From: Candidatus Cryptobacteroides avicola
GTDB taxonomy: Bacteria; Bacteroidota; Bacteroidia; Bacteroidales; UBA932
Length of the DNA stretch: 64,000 bases
Assembly: GCA_017695115.1 (NCBI GenBank)
Contig: JADILV010000041.1
Location: 60,720 to 124,719, forward strand
Direction of reading: 5' to 3'
The position numbers and the translations under genes are program-made. This document shows positions 1 to 8,611 of the stretch, piece by piece (position 1 is the first letter of the stretch; each line of letters opens with the position of its first letter). The notes beneath the pieces were generated by a model. It was not told the origin of the DNA and did no database searches. It saw nothing but the letters and a program-made list of their open reading frames with translations.

Positions 1-119
1 TCGTAAGTGTTCTTCGCTACTGTCCATACATTCTTTCTTGAAAGAAAATTACCGCGGGTTCTTTTGAGAATCTTTTTGCGGCGAGCCCTTGAGGCTACTG
101 AATTTACCGATCTTGGCAT
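1..119 (-). CDS. rplT: 50S ribosomal protein L20 (N-terminal part, cut by window edge)
   Basis: The first 39 codons read [19 protein letters not shown] and continue with the basic, Arg/Lys-rich N-terminal extension typical of L20, which threads into 23S rRNA during early 50S assembly. The ATG is at 117-119 on the minus strand and the gene continues beyond base 1. It follows rpmI by 89 bases, the usual infC-rpmI-rplT order. Too short for the ORF track cut-off, but the identity is clear from the motif and the context. Confidence 0.93.
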   Translation of the reverse strand, partial: MPRSVNSVASRARRKKILKRTRGNFLSRKNVWTVAKNTY

Positions 120-135
120 AATTTAACTGTTTTAT

Positions 136-176
136 GGATACAGTGTCCTCCACAGGGAACTTCTCAACTGTATTCC
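136..176 (-). other. Imperfect hairpin in the rpmI-rplT spacer
   Basis: The arms GGATACAGT (136-144) and ACTGTATTCC (167-176) pair except for one bulged base, enclosing a 22-base loop that can fold further. The hairpin lies 17 bases upstream of the rplT start. In E. coli L20 represses its own operon by binding mRNA structure near rpmI, so this could be an L20 or ribosome-access element. That role is inference only. Confidence 0.3.
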
Positions 177-208
177 AAGTTTAACTTAAATAATTGATTT
201 AAGAAAGA

Positions 209-403
209 TTACATTCCCAATAAAGCTTTGACTCTGCTTTCGTCTACCTTGTGTACCAGGCCGAAATGGGTCAAATTCCTTTTCTGCTTTTTGGTCTTTT
301 TGGTGAGAATGTGGCTTTTGTAAGCGTGTTTTCTCTTCACTTTTCCCGTTCCGGTAAGCGTGAAACGCTTTTTCGAACCGGAGTTGGTTTTCATCTTTGG
401 CAT
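209..403 (-). CDS. rpmI: 50S ribosomal protein L35
   Basis: A 64-residue, very basic protein starting [14 protein letters not shown], with the [16 protein letters not shown] core characteristic of L35; length is normal for the family. It is a structural protein of the large ribosomal subunit. It sits between infC (49 bases upstream) and rplT and is cotranscribed with them from the thrS side. Confidence 0.97.
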   Translation of the reverse strand: MPKMKTNSGSKKRFTLTGTGKVKRKHAYKSHILTKKTKKQKRNLTHFGLVHKVDESRVKALLGM

Positions 404-452
404 AGTTAAATTTTTTAACTGTTAATAAATATTTATCATCCAATCACTTGGA

Positions 453-1082
453 CTACTTTTTCTTAATAGGCGCTATCATCATGATCATCCTCTTGCCTTC
501 CAGTTTCGGCATCTGCTCGGCCCTGCCGTATTCTTCAAGCTCGACGGCAAACCTCAAAAGAAGCTTCTCTCCCTGATCGGAATAGATAATGGAGCGTCCC
601 TTGAAAAATACCGAAGCCTTGACCTTCGAGCCCTCCTGAAGGAACTCTACCGCATGTTTCAGCTTGAACTGGAAGTCATGCTCATCGGTATTCGGTCCGA
701 AGCGGATCTCCTTGATAACTATCTTCGCGGAGTTCGACTTCATCTCCTTGGCCTTCTTCTTCTGCTGATAGAGATACTTCTGATAGTCAATGATCTTGCA
801 TACGGGAGGATCTGCCTTTGCACTTATCTCCACCAGATCAAGCCCTAAATCATCCGCCATCTTCATGGCTTCAGTTAAAGAATAGATCCCCTGTTCCTGG
901 ATATTCTCCCCGACCAGGCGAACCCTTGAGGCAGTAATCTCCTCGTTTATCCTTAATTCATTGTCGTCCTTCCTCGGTCTTTGAGGCCCTCTCGGGTCAG
1001 GACGCCCTGCACCGCTGTTAGAATTGTTGTTCGGTCTCGGTCCGTTGAACCGTGGTGCAGATGGTTTGAATGGTGCTGCGAT
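453..1082 (-). CDS. infC: Translation initiation factor IF-3, probable ATC start
   Basis: IF-3 binds the 30S subunit, prevents premature 50S joining and checks the start codon. The C-terminal domain is intact (KEIRFGPNTDEHDFQFKLKH, ending MIAPIKKK), and upstream the N-terminal domain is readable as ELRINEEITASRVRLVGENI. The first ATG (864-866) would delete that domain. In frame, the reading extends to an ATC codon at 1080-1082, eight bases after a perfect AGGAGG, giving about 209 residues with a short Pro/Asn/Arg-rich N-terminal tail common in Bacteroidota. No ATG, GTG or TTG lies in frame in this stretch. E. coli infC uses AUU for autoregulation because IF-3 rejects non-AUG starts; ATC here would serve the same purpose. 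Confidence 0.93.
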   Translation of the reverse strand: MAAPFKPSAPRFNGPRPNNNSNSGAGRPDPRGPQRPRKDDNELRINEEITASRVRLVGENIQEQGIYSLTEAMKMADDLGLDLVEISAKADPPVCKIIDYQKYLYQQKKKAKEMKSNSAKIVIKEIRFGPNTDEHDFQFKLKHAVEFLQEGSKVKASVFFKGRSIIYSDQGEKLLLRFAVELEEYGRAEQMPKLEGKRMIMMIAPIKKK

Positions 1083-1090
1083 AAATTTAT

Positions 1091-1096
1091 CCTCCT
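1091..1096 (-). promoter_or_regulatory. Strong Shine-Dalgarno site of infC that fixes an ATC start
   Basis: The minus strand reads AGGAGG, then eight bases, then ATC in the IF-3 frame. Most genes in this window have no obvious Shine-Dalgarno sequence, so a perfect one here is notable and supports initiation at a weak, non-AUG codon. Confidence 0.7.
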
Positions 1097-1122
1097 ATAA
1101 GTTTAGTTAATATTATATGAGC

Positions 1123-3084
1123 CTACGACAACTGGGACTTTACTTCATCGCTTACGAGTCTGATGAATTCATCCACAGTCATTGTACCCTCATCTTTACC
1201 TCCCTGACGTCTTACCGACAGGGTATTGTTTTCAACTTCCTTTTCACCGACGACCACGAGGAACGGTATGCGCTTCAACTCATTCTCACGTATTCTTTTA
1301 CCTATTGTCTCGTTCCTGTCGTCCAATGCGGCGCGAATATCGGAATTATTCAGTAATTCACAAACTTTTTTTGCATAATCAGTGAATTTTTCGCTGACTG
1401 GCAATATGTTGACCTGCTCCGGCGTGAGCCACAGAGGAAGTTTTCCTCCGGTATGCTCAAGGAGTACTGCCACGAATCTTTCAAGCGAGCCGAAAGGAGC
1501 CCTGTGAATCATGACCGGACGGTGTTTCCTGCCGTCGCTTCCGGTATATTCGAGTTCGAAACGCTCAGGAAGGTTGTAGTCCACCTGAATGGTTCCGAGC
1601 TGCCACTTTCTTCCGATGGCATCCTTGACCATGAAATCGAGTTTCGGACCATAGAAAGCAGCCTCGCCATACTCCACGACAGTCTTGAGGCCTTTTTCGG
1701 CAGCGGCATCGATGATGGCCTGCTCCGCCTTCGCCCAATTCTCGTCCGTACCTATGTATTTTTCCTTGTGATCAGGGTCACGCAGAGACACCTGCGCGAT
1801 GTACTCGTTGAAATTCAAAGTCTTGAATACATACAGAATGATATCGATGACCTTACAGAACTCTTCCTTGATCTGGTCGGGACGGCAGAAAAGGTGCGCA
1901 TCATCCTGAGTAAAGCCACGTACTCTTGTAAGCCCGTGCAGTTCACCGCTCTGCTCGTAGCGGTAAACGGTACCGAACTCCGCATATCTGAGAGGGAGAT
2001 CCTTGTAAGACCTCGGCCTGGTCCTGTAGATTTCGCAGTGGTGAGGGCAGTTCATAGGCTTGAGCAGGAACTCTTCCCCTTCCTGAGGAGTGTGGATAGG
2101 CTGGAATGAATCCTTGCCGTATTTTGCATAGTGACCTGAAGTCACGTAAAGGTCCTTGTTTCCGATATGCGGAGTTATCACCGGAAGATATCCGTAGGAT
2201 TTCTGTACTTTCCTCAGGAAATTCTCAAGCCGTTCCCTGAGCTCGGCCCCTTTCGGGAGCCACAGAGGAAGTCCCTGACCGACTCTTGAAGAAAAAGCGA
2301 AAAGCTCCATCTCCTTTCCGAGCTTCCTGTGATCGCGCTTCTTGGCTTCTTCAAGCATCACCAGATACTCGTCAAGCATGGATTTCTTCGGGAAAGATAT
2401 ACCGTATATACGTGTAAGCATGTTGCGCTTCTCGTCCCCTCTCCAGTATGCCCCCGCAATGGAAGTGAGCTTGACGGCCTTGATCGCCGAAGTGTCACGC
2501 AGATGTGGTCCGCGGCACAGGTCAGTGAACGATCCGTTGGTATAGAACGAGATGGTACCGTCTTCAAGCTCCCCGATAAGCTCGCACTTGTACTCGTCAC
2601 CTTTCTCCTGGAAAGTCTTGAGAGCCTCCGCCTTGGAGACTTCCCGGCGGACAAATGCCTCCTTTGAACGGGCGAACTCCATCATCTTGTCCTCGACGGC
2701 CTTGAGGTCCGATTCAGAAATCTGTTTCCCTCCGAAGTCCACATCATAGTAGAAACCGTTCTCGATAGCCGGTCCGATGCCGAACTTGACGCCGGGATAG
2801 AGGGCTTCGAGAGCCTGTGCCAGCAGATGGGACGAAGAATGCCAGAAAACATGCTTGGCCTCATCGTCTTCCCATTTATGGAACCGGATGGAAGCGTCTC
2901 CGTTGATCGGACGGTCCAGATCGTATATCGTGCCTTTCCCCTTTGCATCATCTTTGAAAACGACCGTCGCAGCCAACACTTCAGCTGCAAGCCTCGGACT
3001 TATGCTCTGTGCGATCTCATAGCCTGTAACGCCTTTCTCAAAGGCTTTCACGCTACCGTCAGGAAATGTGATATTCACGTTCAT
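1123..3084 (-). CDS. thrS: Threonyl-tRNA synthetase
   Basis: A class II aminoacyl-tRNA synthetase that charges tRNA-Thr, 653 residues from the ATG at 3082-3084. Order of domains: TGS domain ([19 protein letters not shown]), the editing/SAD domain with [11 protein letters not shown] and the zinc-type editing site, the catalytic core with motif 2 ([24 protein letters not shown]) and motif 3 ([11 protein letters not shown]), then the anticodon-binding domain. The ligand residues MNCPHH are present. The reading frame extends 16 codons further upstream, but the TGS domain begins at the chosen ATG. First gene of the thrS-infC-rpmI-rplT unit; only 40 bases separate it from infC. Confidence 0.97.
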   Translation of the reverse strand: MNVNITFPDGSVKAFEKGVTGYEIAQSISPRLAAEVLAATVVFKDDAKGKGTIYDLDRPINGDASIRFHKWEDDEAKHVFWHSSSHLLAQALEALYPGVKFGIGPAIENGFYYDVDFGGKQISESDLKAVEDKMMEFARSKEAFVRREVSKAEALKTFQEKGDEYKCELIGELEDGTISFYTNGSFTDLCRGPHLRDTSAIKAVKLTSIAGAYWRGDEKRNMLTRIYGISFPKKSMLDEYLVMLEEAKKRDHRKLGKEMELFAFSSRVGQGLPLWLPKGAELRERLENFLRKVQKSYGYLPVITPHIGNKDLYVTSGHYAKYGKDSFQPIHTPQEGEEFLLKPMNCPHHCEIYRTRPRSYKDLPLRYAEFGTVYRYEQSGELHGLTRVRGFTQDDAHLFCRPDQIKEEFCKVIDIILYVFKTLNFNEYIAQVSLRDPDHKEKYIGTDENWAKAEQAIIDAAAEKGLKTVVEYGEAAFYGPKLDFMVKDAIGRKWQLGTIQVDYNLPERFELEYTGSDGRKHRPVMIHRAPFGSLERFVAVLLEHTGGKLPLWLTPEQVNILPVSEKFTDYAKKVCELLNNSDIRAALDDRNETIGKRIRENELKRIPFLVVVGEKEVENNTLSVRRQGGKDEGTMTVDEFIRLVSDEVKSQLS

Positions 3085-3129
3085 ATTATTACATTTAACG
3101 TCAGTTCTGCTAATTTTCTCCAAAGGCTG

Positions 3130-3137
3130 CAAAGGTA
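3130..3137 (-). promoter_or_regulatory. -7 box for thrS operon
   Basis: The minus strand reads TACCTTTG, a perfect TAnnTTTG Bacteroidota -7 element, 45 bases upstream of the thrS ATG. No good TTTG is seen at the -33 spacing, so this is a moderate call. Confidence 0.5.
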
Positions 3138-3149
3138 CGAATTTTTTTC

Positions 3150-3157
3150 TATCTTTG
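3150..3157 (+). promoter_or_regulatory. -7 box for the DUF4199-GT2 unit
   Basis: TATCTTTG matches TAnnTTTG perfectly and lies 30 bases upstream of the ATG at 3187. Together with the minus-strand box at 3130-3137 it makes a compact divergent promoter region. The -33 box is not clear. Confidence 0.5.
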
Positions 3158-3186
3158 CGCAGTTATCTACATGTTTTCTATATCTC

Positions 3187-3732
3187 ATGAATCAGTATTC
3201 AACTGCCAGGACAGTCTGGAGCAAGGCGGGCGTTTCAGGAGCCGCACTCGGGTTAGTATCAGGGGCATTCCTGTTCTTGGGGCATGCCGCAAACAGTATC
3301 GGGGCACCAGCAGCCGCAATATCGGTATCGTTCGTATTGTGGCTCGTAAAATTCATCGGCTGCATCCTGCTGATGAGATACTTCATGAAGAAATTCTGCG
3401 CCGGATATCCGGCCGCCACGAACAGGGACAGTTTCAGATTCGGCATGGCGACGGCAGTGCTTTCAGCCCTGATCTACTCAGCAATATACCTTGCCGATAT
3501 ACTGTTCGTATCAGCTGACCTGTTCGAAACCCAGATGGCAGAGGCTATAAGCACATATTCTCCGATGCTTGACAGCAACTCCCTGGCGATGCTTGAAAAA
3601 ATGGAAGGCAGCTACCCGCAGATATCCTTTTTCTCCAACCTGATATACTGCTTCCTGTTCGGCACCGTACTGTCAGCCATACTTTCCAGAGACATACCGT
3701 CCCGCGACCCGTTTTCAAATACTGAAAAATGA
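3187..3732 (+). CDS. DUF4199 family membrane protein
   Basis: 181 residues with four hydrophobic segments: about 12-33 (GVSGAALGLVSGAFLFLGHA), 40-62 (ISVSFVLWLVKFIGCILLM), 81-105 (MATAVLSALIYSAIYLADILF) and near 145-165 (FFSNLIYCFLFGTVLSAIL). This four-helix pattern with a conserved loop between helices 3 and 4 is the DUF4199 layout; the molecular role is unknown. The stop overlaps the start of the next gene (ATGA), a GT2 glycosyltransferase, a pairing often seen in Bacteroidota and suggestive of work on a lipid-linked sugar. A longer open frame upstream is rejected because it would run through the thrS promoter and coding region. Confidence 0.8.
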   Translation: MNQYSTARTVWSKAGVSGAALGLVSGAFLFLGHAANSIGAPAAAISVSFVLWLVKFIGCILLMRYFMKKFCAGYPAATNRDSFRFGMATAVLSALIYSAIYLADILFVSADLFETQMAEAISTYSPMLDSNSLAMLEKMEGSYPQISFFSNLIYCFLFGTVLSAILSRDIPSRDPFSNTEK

Positions 3733-4703
3733 ATACACCGGCAAATTCCGACAAGGACATATCCATAGTCATATCCCTGTATAACGAGGTAGAATCACTG
3801 ACAGAACTCGTCGGCTGGATCAGATCCGTAATGGAACGGAACGGCTACGTCTATGAAATCATAATGGTCGACGACGGGAGCAGCGACGGTTCATGGGATA
3901 AGATCATATCCCTGTCACGGACGGACAGGTCGGTCAGGGGAATATCATTCAGGAGGAATTACGGGAAATCGGCCGCCCTGTACTGCGGTTTCAAGGCAGC
4001 GGAAGGCCGGGTCGTGGTGACCATGGACGCAGACCTGCAGGATTCACCGGAAGAGATTCCGGAAATGTACAGGATGATTACCGAAGACGGCTATGACATA
4101 GTATCGGGATGGAAACGGCACCGCAAGGACAACGCGCTCACCAAGAACATCCCTTCAAAAATATACAATGCCGCAGCAAGGAAAATAACGGGCATACGCC
4201 TGCACGACATGAACTGCGGGCTGAAGGCATACAACAGCGAAGTCGTAAAGAACATTGAGGTGTACGGCGAAATGCACCGTTTCATACCATACCTCGCGAA
4301 AAATGCCGGATTCACTAAAATCACGGAAAAGCCCGTGCACCATCAGAAAAGGAAATACGGAAAGAGCAAATTCGGAATGAGCCGGTTTGTCAACGGCTTC
4401 CTTGATCTCCTTTCCATCTGGTTCCTGTGCACTTTCGGCAAGAACCCGATGCATTTCTTCGGGCTTACAGGCATACTGATGTTCCTCACCGGCGGCATAA
4501 TCGCCGTCTGGCTGATCATATCAAAACTCATCCACCAGTCCAACGGGCTGGATTTCAGGCCGGTTACAGACCAGCCGCTCTTCTATCTGGCCCTCGTGGC
4601 CGTACTTGTAGGAGTACAGCTGTTCCTTTCCGGCTTCATAAGCGAGCTGGTATCAAGGAACAGCAGCGAAAGGAACCATTACAATATCAAGGACACGATC
4701 TAA
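3729..4703 (+). CDS. GT2 family glycosyltransferase, polyprenyl-phosphate sugar type
   Basis: 324 residues. The N-terminal GT-A domain starts ISIVISLYNEVESLTELV and has the nucleotide-sugar DDGSSDGSW and the metal-binding DADLQDSPEEIP motif of the DPM1/GtrB/ArnC group. The C-terminus has two membrane segments (around 232-262, MHFFGLTGILMFLTGGIIAVW, and 284-306, LFYLALVAVLVGVQLFL). Members transfer a hexose from UDP- or GDP-sugar to undecaprenyl phosphate at the cytoplasmic face. Donor sugar cannot be told from the sequence. Translationally coupled to the DUF4199 gene by a 4-base overlap; it ends tail to tail with the hydrolase gene, overlapping it by 4 bases. Confidence 0.92.
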   Translation: MNTPANSDKDISIVISLYNEVESLTELVGWIRSVMERNGYVYEIIMVDDGSSDGSWDKIISLSRTDRSVRGISFRRNYGKSAALYCGFKAAEGRVVVTMDADLQDSPEEIPEMYRMITEDGYDIVSGWKRHRKDNALTKNIPSKIYNAAARKITGIRLHDMNCGLKAYNSEVVKNIEVYGEMHRFIPYLAKNAGFTKITEKPVHHQKRKYGKSKFGMSRFVNGFLDLLSIWFLCTFGKNPMHFFGLTGILMFLTGGIIAVWLIISKLIHQSNGLDFRPVTDQPLFYLALVAVLVGVQLFLSGFISELVSRNSSERNHYNIKDTI

Positions 4704-6559
4704 TCCCTTACAGGAAGGACAATGCATGAAGGATACTCCTTCTGATGATAGACCTTCATTTCCGCCGGAATGTAATCCTCCGGCAAGGCTTCATATACAT
4801 TATCGACAAATTTCTGCGGATTCCTGTCAATGAGAGGGAACCAGGAACTCTGTATCTGGACCATTATCCGATGCCCCGGCAGGAACCAGTGGGCCACGTC
4901 ATCCATATCGAAAGACAGTTCCGTCACTTTCCCTGGACGGAGCGGAACAGACTTTTCAAAACCGTCCCTGTATCTGGCCCTGAATACATCTCCTCTGACG
5001 AGCATCTGGTAGCCGCCCATCTGGTATCCGGGATCAGGGAGTTCTCCGGCTACGGACTTGGCGTACTTGAAATCATCCGGAAATACATCTATCAGCTTGA
5101 CGACAATGTCGGCATCGCTGCCTGTAGTCTCGAACCATACTCTGACAGACAGCGGGCCTTCCAGCTTCAGAGTGTCCCCGACAGGAGAAGACATGAATGT
5201 AAGGACATCCGGCCTTGCAGAAGCAAACCTCTGGTCTTCAGCCATATACTCTCTATACCTCCCGCCGACCGGTTTCCCGACATGCGGAACGGGATGTTCC
5301 GGATCCGAAATATATGAAGAGAAGGATATTTTCTCGGAAGGAGCCGAAAAAGAAAGGCTGTCCCCTTCCCTGAGGTAAATTTCACGGTACGAAACCCCTG
5401 CCGGAGGCCATGAGCCACAGGAGGACCATTCACCGCTGCCGTAAGGGCGCACCGAAACTTTCGGAATCCTCTCCCCTTCCCCTTCCAGATAATATCTGAA
5501 AAACGGATACTCGATGTTTTCCATGAAATGCTCCGAGAGGCCTTCGCCCATCCATACCTGTCCAAGATGGTCGTATGAAAGGTTGTGCCAGCCGCCATGA
5601 TACCATGGTCCGTAGACAAAATACGCATCAGTGTCCGGAGACTGGCGGCAGACGGCCGCATACGTATTCAATGCTCCGTAACAGTCATCTGTATCGAAAG
5701 TCCCGCCTACGACAAGGAATGCAGGCAGATCCCCTTTAAGATATTGTCCAGGACATCTTTCCTGCCAGAAACTGTCATAATCCGGATGTTCCATAATCTG
5801 ATGCCAGAAGACCAGAGAATCCGCGAACGTATCAGTCACTCCGGACATTGTACCGGCTTCCAGAAAGAAAGAGTAGACATCCCCCTTCATTCTGGCGGCA
5901 GAACCGGGGCCTTTAGGGGCCGGATTATCATGCTTGCGGTACATCGACCCTCCGAAAGAATATGTATCCAGCAGCATAAGCACTCCGTTATGGTGGGCGT
6001 CATCCCCCATATACCAGTCGAATACGGGAGCCTGCGGCGAAACCGCCTTGACAGCAGGATGCCCGGACAAAGCGGCCATAGCCGCATAGAATCCAGGATA
6101 CGAGACTCCGGTAACTCCGACATTGCCGTTATTGTCCGTATTCTTTACAATCCACTCTACGGTATCGTACGTGTCGGATGCCTCGTCTGTCTGCAGGCCT
6201 GTCTTGTCAGGGTTGAACGGCCGGATGTTCTCATACTCCCCTTCGCTCATATAACGACCCCTTACATTCTGCAGGACAACGATATAACCATTCTCGGCGA
6301 AAAGCCTCATGTCCTTCCACAGGACGGTCGGGAATCCCTCCCCGTAAGGGGAACATGAATACGGGGTACGCATCATTATCACCGGTCTGTCCGACAGTCC
6401 GGACGGCTCGAAAACCGCCGTATAAAGGGACACTCCGTCCCTCATCCTGACCATAGCCTCCCGTTTTGTATAGTTTTCCTCTATCCACCTGCGGTCGATA
6501 TCCGCGGCATACGCAACTGCCGTACATAACAGCAGAAAGATGACAAAAAGTTTTTTCAT
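4700..6559 (-). CDS. CocE/NonD family serine hydrolase (X-Pro dipeptidyl-peptidase S15-like), secreted
   Basis: 619 residues from MKKLFVIFLLLCTAVAYA, a clear type I signal peptide; 21 further codons are open upstream but lack a good start. The alpha/beta-hydrolase core has the nucleophile elbow GVTGVSYPGFYAA, the acid in GTFDTDDCYGA and the His in VYGPWYHGGWHN. The C-terminal half is the jelly-roll domain of the X-Pro dipeptidyl-peptidase/CocE group (LKLEGPLSVRVWFETTGSDADIVVKL). Members cleave proline dipeptides or esters and amides such as glutaryl-acylase and cocaine esterase substrates; the exact substrate is not predictable. It lies downstream of a terminator that closes the GH2 unit, so it probably has its own promoter. 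Confidence 0.88.
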   Translation of the reverse strand: MKKLFVIFLLLCTAVAYAADIDRRWIEENYTKREAMVRMRDGVSLYTAVFEPSGLSDRPVIMMRTPYSCSPYGEGFPTVLWKDMRLFAENGYIVVLQNVRGRYMSEGEYENIRPFNPDKTGLQTDEASDTYDTVEWIVKNTDNNGNVGVTGVSYPGFYAAMAALSGHPAVKAVSPQAPVFDWYMGDDAHHNGVLMLLDTYSFGGSMYRKHDNPAPKGPGSAARMKGDVYSFFLEAGTMSGVTDTFADSLVFWHQIMEHPDYDSFWQERCPGQYLKGDLPAFLVVGGTFDTDDCYGALNTYAAVCRQSPDTDAYFVYGPWYHGGWHNLSYDHLGQVWMGEGLSEHFMENIEYPFFRYYLEGEGERIPKVSVRPYGSGEWSSCGSWPPAGVSYREIYLREGDSLSFSAPSEKISFSSYISDPEHPVPHVGKPVGGRYREYMAEDQRFASARPDVLTFMSSPVGDTLKLEGPLSVRVWFETTGSDADIVVKLIDVFPDDFKYAKSVAGELPDPGYQMGGYQMLVRGDVFRARYRDGFEKSVPLRPGKVTELSFDMDDVAHWFLPGHRIMVQIQSSWFPLIDRNPQKFVDNVYEALPEDYIPAEMKVYHQKEYPSCIVLPVRD

Positions 6560-6603
6560 TTCCGTAAGATTCCTGACAAATTCATATATCCCGGGCCGAA
6601 TAT

Positions 6604-6679
6604 AATAAAAAAATCCGGTCATCCCGAATCCGGCACGGAATCAGAGACATTCTCTGAAGTCCGGACAACGGGATGACCG
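6604..6679 (-). terminator. Intrinsic terminator after the GH76-GH125-GH2 unit
   Basis: Perfect 11-bp arms CGGTCATCCCG (6616-6626) and CGGGATGACCG (6669-6679) enclose a second small hairpin (CAGAGA/TCTCTG, 6642-6656). Read on the minus strand, the stem is followed at once by a run of seven T in an AT-rich stretch (6604-6614). It starts 27 bases after the GH2 stop codon. Confidence 0.8.
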
Positions 6680-6705
6680 TTAAAACAAGCCCTGCGGGCC
6701 AGCTA

Positions 6706-8523
6706 TTACTTGAAGCCTTCCGGCACCTTCGTAAAGACGGCACGGATCTTCTCCATGTCGAATTTAGGAGTCCTGTCGTAGTTGTAAATGCCGTTCTGCT
6801 CCTGCTCTACGTCAGTAAGCTGGGTGTAGCAGTATCCGCAGATATGGTCGAAACCGAGAATCACGTCAGTGAGGGCCTCGAGTCTCTGATAGAATTCGTC
6901 CAAAGTCTTCGGAGCATCGCCGTAACCCCATGAAATCTCAGAGAATTCCTGGCCTACGACCCATTTGATACCACCGTACTCATCCACCAGATAAGGCTGC
7001 CCGTCATACTCTACTTCCCTGTGCTCCAGATCATGATGGCGGACCAGACCGTCTACCGGAGCCAGCCATTTCTTCAGATCATCCGGATTCTGCATATACT
7101 GGTGCACCGAGAACACATCGGTCATCACATGGTAGTTTCCGCTCACGTCATGACAAGGTCTGTAGTCGAGGTTCTTGGTGAGCTTGTAGACATCAGACAC
7201 CATCCTGCAGGCCTCTCTGGCCACCTCGCGGTCCTCCGGATGCTCCCATGTCTCATTGAACGGAGTCCACATGATTATAGAAGGATGGTTCCTGTCGCGG
7301 ATGACAGTCTCCTCCCACTCCGTGAGGAAGTTGCGGGCACTGAGAGGGTTATTGATGTTGGCGCCCCAGCTTGCGGACTCGCCCCATGTGAGGTAGCCGA
7401 GCCTGTCGGCCCAGTAATGGAAACGCGGCTCGAACATCTTCTGATGCAGACGGGCCCCGTTGAATCCGGCCGCCATGGAAAGTTCTATGTCCTTCTTCAG
7501 GGCCTCGTCGGTAGGGGCTGTCCAGATGCCGTCAGGATAGAATCCCTGGTCGAGGACAAACCTGAGGTATACCGGTTCGTTGTTGAGGTAAATCCGGTTT
7601 CCAACGATATGTATCTTCCTCATGCCGGAGTAGGAAGCGGCTGCGTCTATTACATTGCCATCTGCATCAAGCACTTCCAGATCAATATCATACAGGAATG
7701 GAGATTCTGGCGACCATGTTTTGACCTTCTTTACAGGAAGCTCCGCCGCGGTCTGTGCTGAAGCCGGAACGGTCTTGCGGCTCACTACCTTGTCCCCGTC
7801 TTTAACCGTCACCCTGAACTGCTGCCCGGCTTCAAGTCCATAGTAGGAAGGCTCCACGACAAAACGGCTCTGGTCGAGATCCGGGACGATATACACATCC
7901 CTGAGCCCTGTCCTGGCCACAGGTTCCATCCATACGGTCTGCCAGATGCCCGTAGTCCTGGTATATTCGCATCCGAAAGAGGCGAACCTGCCGCACTGCT
8001 TGCCTTTTGCATACTGTCCGGAACGCTCGTCATCCTCTACGCGCACCACGAGATCATGATCCTGGCCGGGGGAGACCATCCTGGTGATGTCAATTGAGAA
8101 AGATGAGGAACCGCCCCAGTGGCGTCCTGCAATCTTCCCGTCAATATATACAGACGCGATATAGTCTACAGCACCGAAATGCAGTATTATCCTTTTCCCG
8201 GACCAGTCCTGCGGAACGCTTATGGTCCTGTGGTACCACATCTCCGGTATGAAATCCTTATATCCTACACCGGACAGCTCGCTCTGAGGGGCGAAAGGAA
8301 CAGTGATCCTGCCCTCGAAGCCCTTGCTTTCATACAGTTTACGGTCCATACCCGACCGGGAGAAGTCAAATTCGTAGCTCCACGTGCCGTTGAGGTTTAC
8401 CCAGTCCTCCCTCACAAGCTGCGGGCGGGGATACTCTGGACGCGGGGTATCAGCTGCCGATGACATGGCAGGAAAAGCCATGAACATGGCCGCAGCAGTG
8501 TAAATAAATTTCTTAAATGACAT
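6706..8523 (-). CDS. GH2 family glycoside hydrolase, secreted
   Basis: 605 residues with a signal peptide (KKFIYTAAAMFMAFPAMSSA). Order: sugar-binding jelly roll (LNGTWSYEFDF, VDYIASVYIDGKIAGRHWGG), immunoglobulin-like sandwich (GLRDVYIVPDLDQSRFVVEP), then the TIM barrel. The acid/base Glu is in WTPFNETWEHPEDR and the nucleophile Glu in LVDEYGGIKW. Length matches the compact (about 600-residue) GH2 group rather than LacZ. GH2 covers beta-galactosidase, beta-mannosidase, beta-glucuronidase and beta-galactofuranosidase activities; the context with GH76 and GH125 points to removal of a side chain from mannan, but the sugar is not known. Last gene of the unit that begins at 11259; a terminator follows. 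Confidence 0.9.
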   Translation of the reverse strand: MSFKKFIYTAAAMFMAFPAMSSAADTPRPEYPRPQLVREDWVNLNGTWSYEFDFSRSGMDRKLYESKGFEGRITVPFAPQSELSGVGYKDFIPEMWYHRTISVPQDWSGKRIILHFGAVDYIASVYIDGKIAGRHWGGSSSFSIDITRMVSPGQDHDLVVRVEDDERSGQYAKGKQCGRFASFGCEYTRTTGIWQTVWMEPVARTGLRDVYIVPDLDQSRFVVEPSYYGLEAGQQFRVTVKDGDKVVSRKTVPASAQTAAELPVKKVKTWSPESPFLYDIDLEVLDADGNVIDAAASYSGMRKIHIVGNRIYLNNEPVYLRFVLDQGFYPDGIWTAPTDEALKKDIELSMAAGFNGARLHQKMFEPRFHYWADRLGYLTWGESASWGANINNPLSARNFLTEWEETVIRDRNHPSIIMWTPFNETWEHPEDREVAREACRMVSDVYKLTKNLDYRPCHDVSGNYHVMTDVFSVHQYMQNPDDLKKWLAPVDGLVRHHDLEHREVEYDGQPYLVDEYGGIKWVVGQEFSEISWGYGDAPKTLDEFYQRLEALTDVILGFDHICGYCYTQLTDVEQEQNGIYNYDRTPKFDMEKIRAVFTKVPEGFK

Positions 8524-8540
8524 AATCCGAATCTTTAACT

Positions 8541-8605
8541 GGAAATACCCTTTCTGTATTTAGATCCCCCGGCTTCGCTCGGGATGACATTCAAGGGTAT
8601 TTTCC
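8541..8605. repeat. Nested inverted repeat between the GH125 and GH2 genes
   Basis: Outer arms GGAAATACCC (8541-8550) and GGGTATTTTCC (8595-8605) pair with one extra base and surround an inner hairpin formed by CCCGG and CTCGGG (8566-8583). The inner core resembles REP-like palindromes found between genes in Bacteroidota. There is no T run after it in either direction, so it is more likely an mRNA-stabilising or REP-type element than a full terminator. Confidence 0.5.
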
Positions 8606-8611
8606 AATACA

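Noticed and set aside
3141..3149. T-rich run between thrS and the DUF4199 gene as a phase-variable tract
   Set aside because: Seven T before the -7 box; short and common in AT-rich promoters, with no coding effect.
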